28,319 nt of DNA from NCBI GenBank assembly GCA_964583605.1, contig CAZOWL010000058.1:1-28319 (forward strand), written 5' to 3'. The position numbers were made by a program, and so were the translations under genes. Position 1 is the stretch's first letter. The number at the start of each line of letters is the position of its first letter. The stretch is from CAZOWL01 sp964583605 (GTDB lineage: Bacteria; Pseudomonadota; Gammaproteobacteria; Chromatiales; Chromatiaceae). The notes beneath the pieces are model-generated. The model was not told the origin of the DNA, did no database searches, and was given only the letters and a program-made list of their open reading frames with translations. Of the stretch, positions 1 to 7,648 are shown piece after piece.

Positions 1-75
1 CCTGATCGTCCCCTCACCCCAACCCTCTCCCAGAGGGCGAGGGGGCGAACGTGCTTCGCGAAACTCGTCGTAAGG
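1..75 (+). repeat. Compound palindromic repeat, copy A (cut by window edge)
   Basis: This is the right-hand part of the dispersed repeat described at 6736-6859. It contains the core CCCTCACCCCAACCCTCTCC, the matching GAGGGCGAGGG arm, and the end block GCGAACGTGCTTCGCGAA. The left hairpin lies outside the window. It sits about 50 bp beyond the stop codon of ntrX, so it lies in the 3' flank of that operon. Confidence 0.8.
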
Positions 76-124
76 GGGGGCCGCATCGCTGGTGCCACGC
101 TCGTTGGCGGCTCGCGAGACATGG

Positions 125-1492
125 CTAACGGCGCTCTTTGATCTCGATACCCAGCGAGCGCAGCTTCCGGTACAGATGGGTCCGCTCCATGCCCGCCTCT
201 TTCGCCATCTTGCTGACGTTCGCGGAATGCTTCTCGAGCTGGTACTCGAGATAGGCCTTTTCGAACAGCTCGCGGGCATCGCGTAGCGGCTGATCGAAGG
301 AGACCAGACCCTCGAGCGGCTGAGTCTGGACCGGTGGCGGGGCGCCCAGCGCCGTCTCGACCTCGTTCTGCGTGATCTCATCGCCGGCGCCGAGGATCAG
401 CACGCGCTGGACGAGATTCTTCAGCTCGCGCACGTTGCCGGGCCAGGGGTAGTTGCGGAGGAAATTCTGAGCGCTGACACTGAAGCGTCGATAGGGTAGC
501 TTCTCGTGCGTGGCGAAATAGTCGACGTAGAAACTGAGCAGCTCGGGGACGTCTTCGTTGTGCTCGCGCAGCGGGGGGACATGCAGCGGGACAACGTTCA
601 GGTGATAGAAGAGGTCTTCACGGAACCGCCCGGCACGGACGTCTTCCTCCAGATTGCACTGGGTGATCGCCACGATCCGCACCTCGACGCGCACCGGCTC
701 AGCGCCACCTACGCGCAGGAAGGAACCGGTATCCAACGCACCGAGCAGCTGACCCTGGGCCTCCAGCTCCATATCGGCCACCTCGTCGAGCAGGAGGGTA
801 CCACCGGCCGCTTGCTCCAGGCTGCCGTAGTGGATATGGCCGTCGCTCTCGCTGCCGAACAGCTCGCAGGCGGCGTTGCCCCGGGTCAGACCGGATACGC
901 TGAGATCCACGAACGGTCGCTCGCGTCGGGCGCTCTGGGCGTGAAGATACCTGGCTAGCGTCTCGCGCCCACTGCCGGCCTCCCCGGTGATCAGCACCCA
1001 GGTGTCGTGCTGGGCGATGCGCTTGACCTGCTCGCGCAGCCGCAGCATGGCGGCGCTCCGACCGACCGGCTCCTGTACCAATGGCGCACGACGTTTGAGA
1101 CCGACGTTCTCACGCTGCAGCTTGTCGGCCTGCAGGGCGCGCTCGATGGTCAACAGCAGCTTGGCCATCGACAGCGGCTTCTCGAGGAAATCGTATGCCC
1201 CCAGCCGCGTGGCCTCCACCGCCGTCTCGACCGTGCCGTGTCCCGACATCATGATCACCGGACAAGGCAGGCCTTCGTCCTCTCCCCATTCCTTGAGTAG
1301 ACTGATGCCGTCACGATCCGGCATCCAGATATCGAGCAGGATGAGGTCAGGGCGGCGCTCCCGCAGCGACTGGCGGGCCGCCTCTCCGTTCTCCGCCACG
1401 ACCACGGCGTAGCCCTCGTCCTCGAGAATCTCTTGGACCAAGGCCCGGATGTCGGGCTCGTCATCCACCACCAGGATGTGGGTAGCGCTCAT
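125..1492 (-). CDS. ntrX: NtrX-type sigma-54-family response regulator
   Basis: This is the response regulator partner of the adjacent NtrY kinase, a system linked in other proteobacteria to nitrogen, redox and envelope control. Residues 1-120 form a receiver with the acidic pair D10-D11, phospho-acceptor D54 and a KP motif near 104. Residues about 140-370 form an AAA+ domain with a Walker B-like GGTLLLDEV. Residues about 410-455 form a Fis-type helix-turn-helix. Two features are odd. The Walker A reads GEAGSGRE, with Arg (residue 176) where Lys is usual. The GAFTGA loop that contacts sigma-54 is replaced by an unrelated stretch after ELFG. It may therefore work as a DNA-binding regulator rather than a classic sigma-54 activator. 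The ATG is preceded by GGAG at good spacing. The gene follows ntrY across a repeat copy. The name rests on the neighbour and domain order. Confidence 0.9.
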   Translation of the reverse strand: MSATHILVVDDEPDIRALVQEILEDEGYAVVVAENGEAARQSLRERRPDLILLDIWMPDRDGISLLKEWGEDEGLPCPVIMMSGHGTVETAVEATRLGAYDFLEKPLSMAKLLLTIERALQADKLQRENVGLKRRAPLVQEPVGRSAAMLRLREQVKRIAQHDTWVLITGEAGSGRETLARYLHAQSARRERPFVDLSVSGLTRGNAACELFGSESDGHIHYGSLEQAAGGTLLLDEVADMELEAQGQLLGALDTGSFLRVGGAEPVRVEVRIVAITQCNLEEDVRAGRFREDLFYHLNVVPLHVPPLREHNEDVPELLSFYVDYFATHEKLPYRRFSVSAQNFLRNYPWPGNVRELKNLVQRVLILGAGDEITQNEVETALGAPPPVQTQPLEGLVSFDQPLRDARELFEKAYLEYQLEKHSANVSKMAKEAGMERTHLYRKLRSLGIEIKERR

Positions 1493-1612
1493 GGTTCTCC
1501 GTCATGACTGTCATGGTCGGGCCGGTCCCGAGCAGGGTGAGGCGCTGAGCCGGCCGCAGCGCGTTACGGCAACGGAAATCGGGTAGCCATCGATCAGGGT
1601 CTGCCCGATTGC

Positions 1613-1735
1613 AATGAAATCCGCGCAGCACGTTCGCTCCCTCGCCCTCCGGGAGAGGGTTGGGGTGAGGGAACGATCAGGGGCGCGGCGACTTTTCATA
1701 GTCTGGTGCGGCTCGGCTCGCCCCATGCCCGTTAG
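1613..1735 (-). repeat. Compound palindromic repeat, copy B
   Basis: This near-complete copy runs on the minus strand between ntrY and ntrX. It contains the CCCTCGCCC/GGGTGAGGG hairpin and then an inverted repeat from AACGATCAGGGGCG to the CCCGTTAG terminus. The terminus overlaps the end of ntrY: the TAA stop of ntrY (1732-1734) lies in the CTAAC end of the element. The long hairpins could affect mRNA between the two regulator genes. Confidence 0.85.
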
Positions 1736-3930
1736 GCCATCGCCGCCTTCTCGTCAGCGTCCTGCCAGGCCGGGAGGCGCGCAATGATGCGCGCCCCGGG
1801 CACCAGGTTCTCCGCCCAGATGATACCGCCGTGCTCCTCGATTATCTTCTTCACGATGGCCAGCCCAAGCCCAGTGCCCTTCGCCTTGGTCGTGATGTAG
1901 GGCTCGAACAGGCCTTCGAGGACGTCGGCGTGGATACCCGGCCCGTTATCGGCGACGCTGAGCTCGAGCATAGCCCCATCCTGTCCAGCGACACAGCGGG
2001 TCATGACCCGGATCAGCCCGTCGGCACGGCCGTCCAGCGCCTCCTGGGCGTTCTTGACCAGGTTGTGTATAACCTGACGCAGTCGCAACGGGTCGCCCTT
2101 GACCAAGGAGCGCTGCGTGTCGAGGTCTGTCTCGAGTCGTGTGCCACTGGCCGCGCTGCGATACAGGTCCAAGACATCGGCAACGAGCCGATCGAGCTCG
2201 AATGGTGCAGCCTGGATCTCCGGCGATCGGGCGTAGTTCGAGAAGTCGTTGACCATCTCCTTCATGGCCTCGACCTGCTGAACGATCGTGCGGGTAGCGC
2301 GATCCACGATGTCAGCCTCGCGCTCCGGGAGCTTGCTCAAGAGCTTGTACCGCATCCGCTCAGTTGAAAGTTGGATCGGCGTCAGCGGGTTCTTGATCTC
2401 GTGGGCAAGTCGTCGCGCGACCTCGCCCCAGGCGGCATCACGCTGGGCGGTGATCAGCGTGGTGATGTCGTCAAAGACGACGACGTGTCCGCTGGCCTGC
2501 CCGAAGGGATGGCGCAGAGGACTGCCGCGACACATCAGCACCTGGCGCCCTTCGCCCTTGTAGAGCGTGATCTCCGTACGCCAGTCCTCGTCTGCTTCAA
2601 GATGTTGACGCACTGTCTCGGCCCAAGGGGTCAGACTCGGATGCTGATGCTCCAGCTCGGTTGGTGTCGGTGCGGCCTCGGGCGCCAGTCTCAGGCCGAG
2701 GATCTGGCGCGCCGCCGGATTCGCCGTGCGCAAGCGCTGTTCGGCGTCGAACGCCATGACGCCGGAGGACAGGCGCCCAAGCACGGTCTCGAGGTAGGCG
2801 CGCTGCGCCTCGACGGCCCGCTGGCTACGGAATGCGGTATCGCGGGCGCTCGCGATGCGGCGGGTCATGTCGTTGAACGACGCAACGAGGAAGGCCAGCT
2901 CGTCATCGTGCCGCGGCATCGGCAGCTGCTGCTCATAATCGCCGGCAGCGACAGCCCTCGTCCCGCGGGCGATATCGGCGACCGGGGCAACGAGTCGGGA
3001 GGCCGTGTGGAAGGCCATGATCAGGGCGGCCATCAGGCCGAAAAGTAATACCAAAGACAAGGTCAACGAGAAGCTGAGCTTCAGCGATTGGCGCAGATAG
3101 GCCAGCTCCGTATAGCGGTTGTAGGCCTCCTCGAGGTGCGAGGAGAGCTCGCCAATCCGCTCCGAGGTCGGAAAGATGGCCTGTAGCAGCAACGGACGTC
3201 CACCGGGGTCTTCGACCAGCACGCGGACGATCAGCTCGCCGTCGCGTCCACGGTTCTCGAGACCGACATGGCTCGTACCAGCCCGCACCGCCTGCATGAT
3301 CTCGCGCTCGGGGTAGTCCGGGACAAGCTTCGTGGGGTCCTCGTTGGCGGTGGCGTGGACCTGACCAGTCGGCCCGAGAACCGTCAGCTCGATGGCCCCA
3401 GCCTGTCGCCTGAGACCGCCGAGACTCATTGCCAGCGCTGTCGCCGAGCGGTCTTCGATGCCCGCAAGAAGGCGTTCTGTGTATTTCAGGAGCGTTCGCT
3501 GGTGGAGATCCAGGGAGGCCTGGTTGAGCGCCAACGCATCCTGCATGGCCTGGCCGATCTCCACGTCGAACCAGCTGTCGATGCCTCGCAGCAGGAAGAT
3601 AAGCGAAAAGTAATAGACGACACCGACCGGCAGCAGCGAGATGACGGCGAAGAGCATCACGATACGTGCCGTGAGACGCGAGCCGTCCGCTTGGCGGCGG
3701 TAGCGTCGCACCAGCCACCAGACGTGCGTCACGACCATCGTCGCCAAAGCCAGCAGTCCAACCAGCACGATCATCAGCAAGGGCACAAAGAGACGGCTGA
3801 GCTCTTCGGAGTTCTGCACCGCGTCGCTCATCAGCGTCAACGCGATGAAGAGGGTCACCAAGAGGACCGCCGCCGGCAGGATACCCAGGCGGCTCAGACT
3901 CTTCAGGGGTCGAGCGGCCACTTGCTCCAC
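1732..3930 (-). CDS. ntrY: NtrY-type membrane sensor histidine kinase
   Basis: This 732-residue inner-membrane kinase would phosphorylate NtrX. The N-terminus has hydrophobic segments near 16-35, 45-72 and 88-115, a periplasmic stretch, and a further segment near 285-310. A HAMP domain follows at about 310-365 and a PAS domain at about 375-480. The H-box contains LAHEIKNPLTP with phospho-acceptor H510. The ATPase domain shows an N-box (NLVKNAQEAL), a DNGPGI motif and GTGLGLAIVKK. The chosen start is a GTG that overlaps the end of the DUF4390 gene by 28 bp. No strong ribosome site is visible, so translation is probably coupled. A GTG three codons later is possible. The stop codon falls inside a repeat copy. 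The order fmt-rsmB-DUF4390-ntrY-ntrX recurs in beta- and gammaproteobacteria, to my knowledge. Confidence 0.93.
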   Translation of the reverse strand: MEQVAARPLKSLSRLGILPAAVLLVTLFIALTLMSDAVQNSEELSRLFVPLLMIVLVGLLALATMVVTHVWWLVRRYRRQADGSRLTARIVMLFAVISLLPVGVVYYFSLIFLLRGIDSWFDVEIGQAMQDALALNQASLDLHQRTLLKYTERLLAGIEDRSATALAMSLGGLRRQAGAIELTVLGPTGQVHATANEDPTKLVPDYPEREIMQAVRAGTSHVGLENRGRDGELIVRVLVEDPGGRPLLLQAIFPTSERIGELSSHLEEAYNRYTELAYLRQSLKLSFSLTLSLVLLFGLMAALIMAFHTASRLVAPVADIARGTRAVAAGDYEQQLPMPRHDDELAFLVASFNDMTRRIASARDTAFRSQRAVEAQRAYLETVLGRLSSGVMAFDAEQRLRTANPAARQILGLRLAPEAAPTPTELEHQHPSLTPWAETVRQHLEADEDWRTEITLYKGEGRQVLMCRGSPLRHPFGQASGHVVVFDDITTLITAQRDAAWGEVARRLAHEIKNPLTPIQLSTERMRYKLLSKLPEREADIVDRATRTIVQQVEAMKEMVNDFSNYARSPEIQAAPFELDRLVADVLDLYRSAASGTRLETDLDTQRSLVKGDPLRLRQVIHNLVKNAQEALDGRADGLIRVMTRCVAGQDGAMLELSVADNGPGIHADVLEGLFEPYITTKAKGTGLGLAIVKKIIEEHGGIIWAENLVPGARIIARLPAWQDADEKAAMA

Positions 3931-4466
3931 TTGCTATGCAGTTTCCAGGACGGACGGAGATAGGCGATGGGCCGCAGCGGCAGCGGCAGCTCGTCGATGT
4001 CGAGCGCCACGCGGAGATGCACCCGGTAGGTCTCTTCGGGCTCGAGCCGGTCCTGCGCGACGAGCCTCAGGTCGCGGATCGTGCCCAAGGCTGCGATGGC
4101 GGCGTCTCGCGTGACGAAGCTCTGCCCATCGCTGTCCTCGGACTGGCTGATCGAATAGCGCTCGGACAGGGGCTTGTAACGGATAGTGTAACGGGTCTGA
4201 TAGTCAAAGAGGCTGCCCTCCCAGACCCAGGAGCCTTCACGTCGCAGGCGCACGTGCAGCTCAATGGTTAGGGGCACACCGTTGTCCAGGGCCTCCAACG
4301 CGGTCTCACTGAAGGTGAAGTCGATGTTGGCATCCATCCAGTAGGCGCCGTCTTGGAGTCGGATCTCGACGTCCTGGACCCTAAAATCGTCGGCGAGAAT
4401 CGCCAAGCTCGCGCCGAGCAGCAGCAAGGCACAGGCAAGGGCCGGCCACGGGTTTGGTGCCCTCAT
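3903..4466 (-). CDS. DUF4390 family secreted/periplasmic protein
   Basis: This 187-residue protein has no established biochemical role. It begins with a signal peptide (MRAPNPWPALACALLLLG, probable cleavage near ILA-DD). A beta-rich soluble domain follows, with conserved-looking stretches such as QDGAYWMDANIDFTF and the C-terminal YLRPSWKLHSKWSKWPL, typical of DUF4390. The start is set by an ATGA overlap with the rsmB stop codon, a sign of translational coupling. The open frame continues further upstream, but that part is antisense-like shadow over rsmB. Its fixed position beside ntrY suggests a link to envelope sensing; this is inference only. Confidence 0.85.
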   Translation of the reverse strand: MRAPNPWPALACALLLLGASLAILADDFRVQDVEIRLQDGAYWMDANIDFTFSETALEALDNGVPLTIELHVRLRREGSWVWEGSLFDYQTRYTIRYKPLSERYSISQSEDSDGQSFVTRDAAIAALGTIRDLRLVAQDRLEPEETYRVHLRVALDIDELPLPLRPIAYLRPSWKLHSKWSKWPLDP

Positions 4467-5812
4467 GGCTGGGCGCGCCGCAGACTGGCATAGTAAAAAC
4501 CATCGGGCCCGTCCGCTGTCGGCAGCGTCTGCCGGCCGTGGTGAAGCGGTACGCCCCAATCCCTTTCGATCGGCTCGGCCCGGGCATCCCGATGACGACC
4601 GAGAAAGGCCGCGATCTGCTCGTCGTTCTCTGCTGGCAACAGCGAGCAGGTCGTATAGAGGAGCCGCCCACCGGCCTCGAGCAGTGGCCAGGCGGCATCC
4701 AGCATCTCGGCTTGTGCCGCGCACAACGAAGCGAGATCCGACTCGCGGCGAAGCCACTTGATGTCGGGGTGGCGGCGTATCACGCCAGTCGCTGAGCAGG
4801 GCACATCGAGGAGTATGCGAGCGTAGCGGCCCGTGCCCCAAGTCCCTCGCGGATGACGAGCATCCGCGAGGATGACATGCGCAGGCGTCAGACCAAGGCG
4901 CAGCAATCCCGCCCGCACTCGCTCCAAGCGCTCGTGATCATGGTCGATCGCGGTCAGCTCGATGGCGTTGCCGCTGCGCTCCAAGAGGTGCGCGGACTTG
5001 CCGCCCGGCGCGGCACAGGCGTCAAGGACTCGCTCACCAGCCTGGGCATCGAGGAGCTCTGCGGCGAACTGCGCACCGGCGTCCTGGACCGAGACGAAGC
5101 CAGCGTCGAACCCCGGGAGATCGGCGACCGGTATCGGACGATCCAGCATCAGACCGGCGGCAGTCCCGGCCAGCGGGCGCGCCGTGAGACCGGCGGCGGC
5201 GAGCCGCGCGGCATAGGCCATGCGGCTGGTCTTCATGACGTTGACGCGAAGACTCATCGGAGGCCGCGTGTTGCTCGCGGCGAGGATCTCGGGCCAATGC
5301 CGGGGCCACCCCCGGGCGATGGCCTGCTGCAGCCAGAGAGGAAACAGGCTCTGCGCCTCTGGCCGCTGCGCCACCAGGGCCTCCAGGCTGACCTGCTCGC
5401 GCTGATAGCGGCGGAGGATGGCGTTGACGAAACCCGCAGCGTGGGGCTTGCCGAGCTGGCGTGTCGCGGCGACGGTTGCCGCGACGGCCGCGTGGGCCGG
5501 GACGCGGGTCTCGGCGAGCTGGTAGAGGCCGACAAGGATCAGGGCGCTCAGGTCCTGATCTGCGGGGCGCAGGGGCTTATGCACCAGCCGGTCCTGCAGG
5601 AGCTCGAGTCGCGGCAGCGTGCGGAGCACGCCGAAGCTGAGCTCCTGGGCCAACGCGCGATCGCGCTCGTCATCGAGGGGCTGCAGCTGCTTGACGGCCT
5701 CGGTGAGGGATCGGCCCCGAGCGCGGACCGCCTGTACCACCCTTGCTGCGGTCGCACGTACTTCTCCGCCGTCGGATCTCTGTCGCGCCGCCTCAAGCGA
5801 ATCGGGCACCAT
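4463..5812 (-). CDS. rsmB: 16S rRNA (cytosine-967-C5)-methyltransferase RsmB
   Basis: RsmB methylates C967 of 16S rRNA using S-adenosylmethionine. The N-terminal third is an NusB-like RNA-binding domain (from about residue 15 to 140). The Rossmann domain shows the SAM motif DACAAPGGKSAHLLE, then VPCSATGVIRRHPDIKW and YTTCSLLPAEN, which carry the two cysteines used in the m5C mechanism. The first ATG of the frame is at 5827, but the ATG at 5812 is preceded by AGGAG at five bases and gives a 449-residue protein, so I chose it. The start overlaps the 3' end of fmt by 20 bp and the stop overlaps the DUF4390 start. This tight packing indicates an operon. Confidence 0.95.
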   Translation of the reverse strand: MVPDSLEAARQRSDGGEVRATAARVVQAVRARGRSLTEAVKQLQPLDDERDRALAQELSFGVLRTLPRLELLQDRLVHKPLRPADQDLSALILVGLYQLAETRVPAHAAVAATVAATRQLGKPHAAGFVNAILRRYQREQVSLEALVAQRPEAQSLFPLWLQQAIARGWPRHWPEILAASNTRPPMSLRVNVMKTSRMAYAARLAAAGLTARPLAGTAAGLMLDRPIPVADLPGFDAGFVSVQDAGAQFAAELLDAQAGERVLDACAAPGGKSAHLLERSGNAIELTAIDHDHERLERVRAGLLRLGLTPAHVILADARHPRGTWGTGRYARILLDVPCSATGVIRRHPDIKWLRRESDLASLCAAQAEMLDAAWPLLEAGGRLLYTTCSLLPAENDEQIAAFLGRHRDARAEPIERDWGVPLHHGRQTLPTADGPDGFYYASLRRAQP

Positions 5813-6731
5813 CCAAGCTCCTAGCATTGAGAAAGTCGGCCGCCGTCATCGGCCGCTTGCCTGGAGGCTGGATACGGATAAGGCGCAGCTGCCCGAGGCC
5901 GGTGGCAACGTCAATGCCCTCTCTGGTGGCCGCCACGACGGTGCCTGGAGCGGCGTCAACGTGCCGCTCGAGGGCGAGGCTCTCCCAGATTCGCAGAGTC
6001 GTACCGTCCATGTCCGTCGCCGCGACCGGCCAGGGATTGAAGGCGCGAACTTGACGGTCGATCTCCTCCGCCGAGCGCCGCCAGTCGATCGATGCCTCCT
6101 CTTTGCTCAGCTTGCTGGCATAAGTGGCTTGGCTGGCATCCTGAGGCTCGGGGTGGAGACTGCCTTCGACAATGCCCGGCAGAGCCTCCATCAGGGCCTC
6201 CGCGCCGAGACGCGCGAGCCCGTCGTGCAGGCTTCCACCGGTCTCTCGCGGCGCGATCCGCAGTGGGCGCACCAGATAGACCGGCCCGGTGTCCAGTCCG
6301 GCCTCCATGCGCATGATCGATATGCCGGTTTCCTGGTCGCCAGCGAGCAAGGCGCGCTGGATGGGTGCGGCACCGCGCCAGCGCGGCAGCAGGGACGCGT
6401 GGACATTGACGCAGCCGAGGCGCGGAGCCGCCAGGACTTCAGGTGGCAACATCAAGCCGTAGGCGACGACCACCATGAGGTCGGCCTTCAGCTCGGCCAG
6501 CGCCGCGACCGCGGCCGCGTCCCTCCTCAGGCTCGCCGGTTGCCGGACCGGCAAGCCGTGCGCGAGCGCCGCCTCCTTAACCGGACTCGCGGCGATCCGG
6601 CGACCTCGACCAGCGGGGCGATCCGGTTGGGTGTAGACGGCAATGACCCGCGCTGGGCTGGCGATGAGGGCCTGCAAGGAGGGTACTGAGAACTCGGGGG
6701 TCCCCGCAAAGATGACCTTCGTCTCGCGCAT
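5793..6731 (-). CDS. fmt: Methionyl-tRNA formyltransferase
   Basis: Fmt formylates initiator Met-tRNA using 10-formyl-tetrahydrofolate. The protein opens with MRETKVIFAGTPEFSVPSL. It carries the formyl-transfer signature CVNVHASLLPRWRGAAPIQ and a downstream GDQETGISIM segment, followed by a C-terminal domain. The length of 312 residues matches the family (E. coli about 315). The frame continues about 14 codons further upstream, but these lie in a repeat element. The ATG at 6731 gives the normal N-terminus. Only four bases separate this ATG from the CTAAC end of the repeat (6736-6859), and no Shine-Dalgarno sequence is visible, so the native leader seems to have been displaced. It lies downstream of def, as in E. 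coli. Confidence 0.95.
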   Translation of the reverse strand: MRETKVIFAGTPEFSVPSLQALIASPARVIAVYTQPDRPAGRGRRIAASPVKEAALAHGLPVRQPASLRRDAAAVAALAELKADLMVVVAYGLMLPPEVLAAPRLGCVNVHASLLPRWRGAAPIQRALLAGDQETGISIMRMEAGLDTGPVYLVRPLRIAPRETGGSLHDGLARLGAEALMEALPGIVEGSLHPEPQDASQATYASKLSKEEASIDWRRSAEEIDRQVRAFNPWPVAATDMDGTTLRIWESLALERHVDAAPGTVVAATREGIDVATGLGQLRLIRIQPPGKRPMTAADFLNARSLDGARFA

Positions 6732-6735
6732 CGGT

Positions 6736-6859
6736 CTAACGATCATGGGGCGAGGCGAGCGACCACGGAACATGAAAGGTCGCCTCGCCCCCGATCATTC
6801 CCTCGCCCCAACCCTCTCCCATCGGGCGAGGGAGCCAACGTGCTTCGCGGATTTCATAA
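6736..6859 (+). repeat. Compound palindromic repeat, copy C (reference copy)
   Basis: This copy shows the whole plan. The left end CTAACGATCATGGGGCGAGG pairs with a later CTCGCCCCCGATCATT, making an arm of nearly 20 bp around a loop of about 20-25 bases. A second hairpin, CCCTCTCCC-atc-GGGCGAGGG, follows the CCCTCGCCCCAA tract. The right end is CAACGTGCTTCGCGGATTTCAT. It fills part of the def-fmt gap. The remaining 137 bp to the def stop (6860-6996) show nothing recognisable. No transposase is present, so this is a REP- or MITE-like non-autonomous repeat. Confidence 0.88.
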
Positions 6860-6996
6860 GTGAAGAAAGTGAAGAGCCTTGTCCGTCCTGCGGGGCATGA
6901 CCGCCGCCAGCACCTTTCAGTCCACCGCCTCCCGTCCAACCCACCACGGCGCCGCTCGGTGTGGCCCCGGTCGGCAAGTTCTCGCGGCCGATTCGG

Positions 6997-7533
6997 TCAG
7001 ATTGCCTGGCGGTGCTCATCGAGCGCGGGCGGCCGCTGCTGGCGCCGATCCTTCTCGAGCTTTTTGCGAATCCGTTGGCGCTTGAGGCTGGAGATGTAGT
7101 CGACGAACAGCTTGCCATCCAGATGGTCGATCTCGTGCTGGATGCAGACCGCCAGTAGCCCGTCGGCATCGCGCTCGAAAGGCTCGCCACTGCGGTCGAG
7201 GGCCGCCACGCGGATCCGCTCGGCGCGCGTGACCGGCTCATAGAAGCCTGGCACCGAGAGACAGCCTTCTTCCCTTTGCTCTTCGCCCTCCTTTGTCAGG
7301 AGCCGCGGGTTGATCAGGCACAGGGGATCGTTCTTCTCGCTCGATATATCGATGACGATGATTCGCCAGGGCAGATTGACCTGAATCGCGGCGAGGCCGA
7401 TCCCCGGGGCTGCGTACATGGTCTCGAGCATGTCGTCAACCATCTGGCGCACGGCGTCGTCGACCTGTTCTACGGGCGTGGCCTGCTTGCGCAGGCGCGG
7501 GTCTGGAAATGTGAGGATGTCGAGCTTTGCCAT
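6997..7533 (-). CDS. def: Peptide deformylase
   Basis: This cytoplasmic metalloenzyme removes the formyl group from nascent proteins, so it works with Fmt encoded just downstream. All three catalytic motifs are intact: GIGLAAIQV, EEGCLSVP with the metal-binding cysteine, and QHEIDH, the HExxH motif. The length of 178 residues is typical (E. coli 169), with a basic C-terminal tail containing KRQRIRKKLEKDRRQQ. The ATG at 7533 gives the usual MAKLDILTFPDPRLR start. No strong ribosome site is visible upstream. It is divergent from the LysM gene and probably heads the def-fmt-rsmB-DUF4390-ntrYX unit. Confidence 0.97.
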   Translation of the reverse strand: MAKLDILTFPDPRLRKQATPVEQVDDAVRQMVDDMLETMYAAPGIGLAAIQVNLPWRIIVIDISSEKNDPLCLINPRLLTKEGEEQREEGCLSVPGFYEPVTRAERIRVAALDRSGEPFERDADGLLAVCIQHEIDHLDGKLFVDYISSLKRQRIRKKLEKDRRQQRPPALDEHRQAI

Positions 7534-7582
7534 AGTGACGATCGATTATCTTAAACGGTGGAACCCGTACCCATGCCCGGAC

Positions 7583-7614
7583 TACCATCGCATGGTACAC
7601 CCCAAAATGGGGGC
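7583..7614. promoter_or_regulatory. Palindromes in the def/LysM divergent intergenic region
   Basis: TACCATCGCATGGTA (7583-7597) is an inverted repeat with 6-bp arms. CCCCAAAATGGGG follows closely. They lie between the divergent start codons of def (7533) and the LysM gene (7649). They could be operator or transcript-hairpin sequences. No regulator is identified, so the role is a guess. Confidence 0.3.
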
Positions 7615-7648
7615 GGGTGAATCCTCTTTCGATCTTGTCGGAGTCCGT

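Noticed and set aside
4853..5824. Long open frame (323 codons) antisense to rsmB
   Set aside because: Its codons mirror those of a clear rsmB gene, it lacks a ribosome site and family motifs. GC-rich DNA commonly gives such antisense frames.
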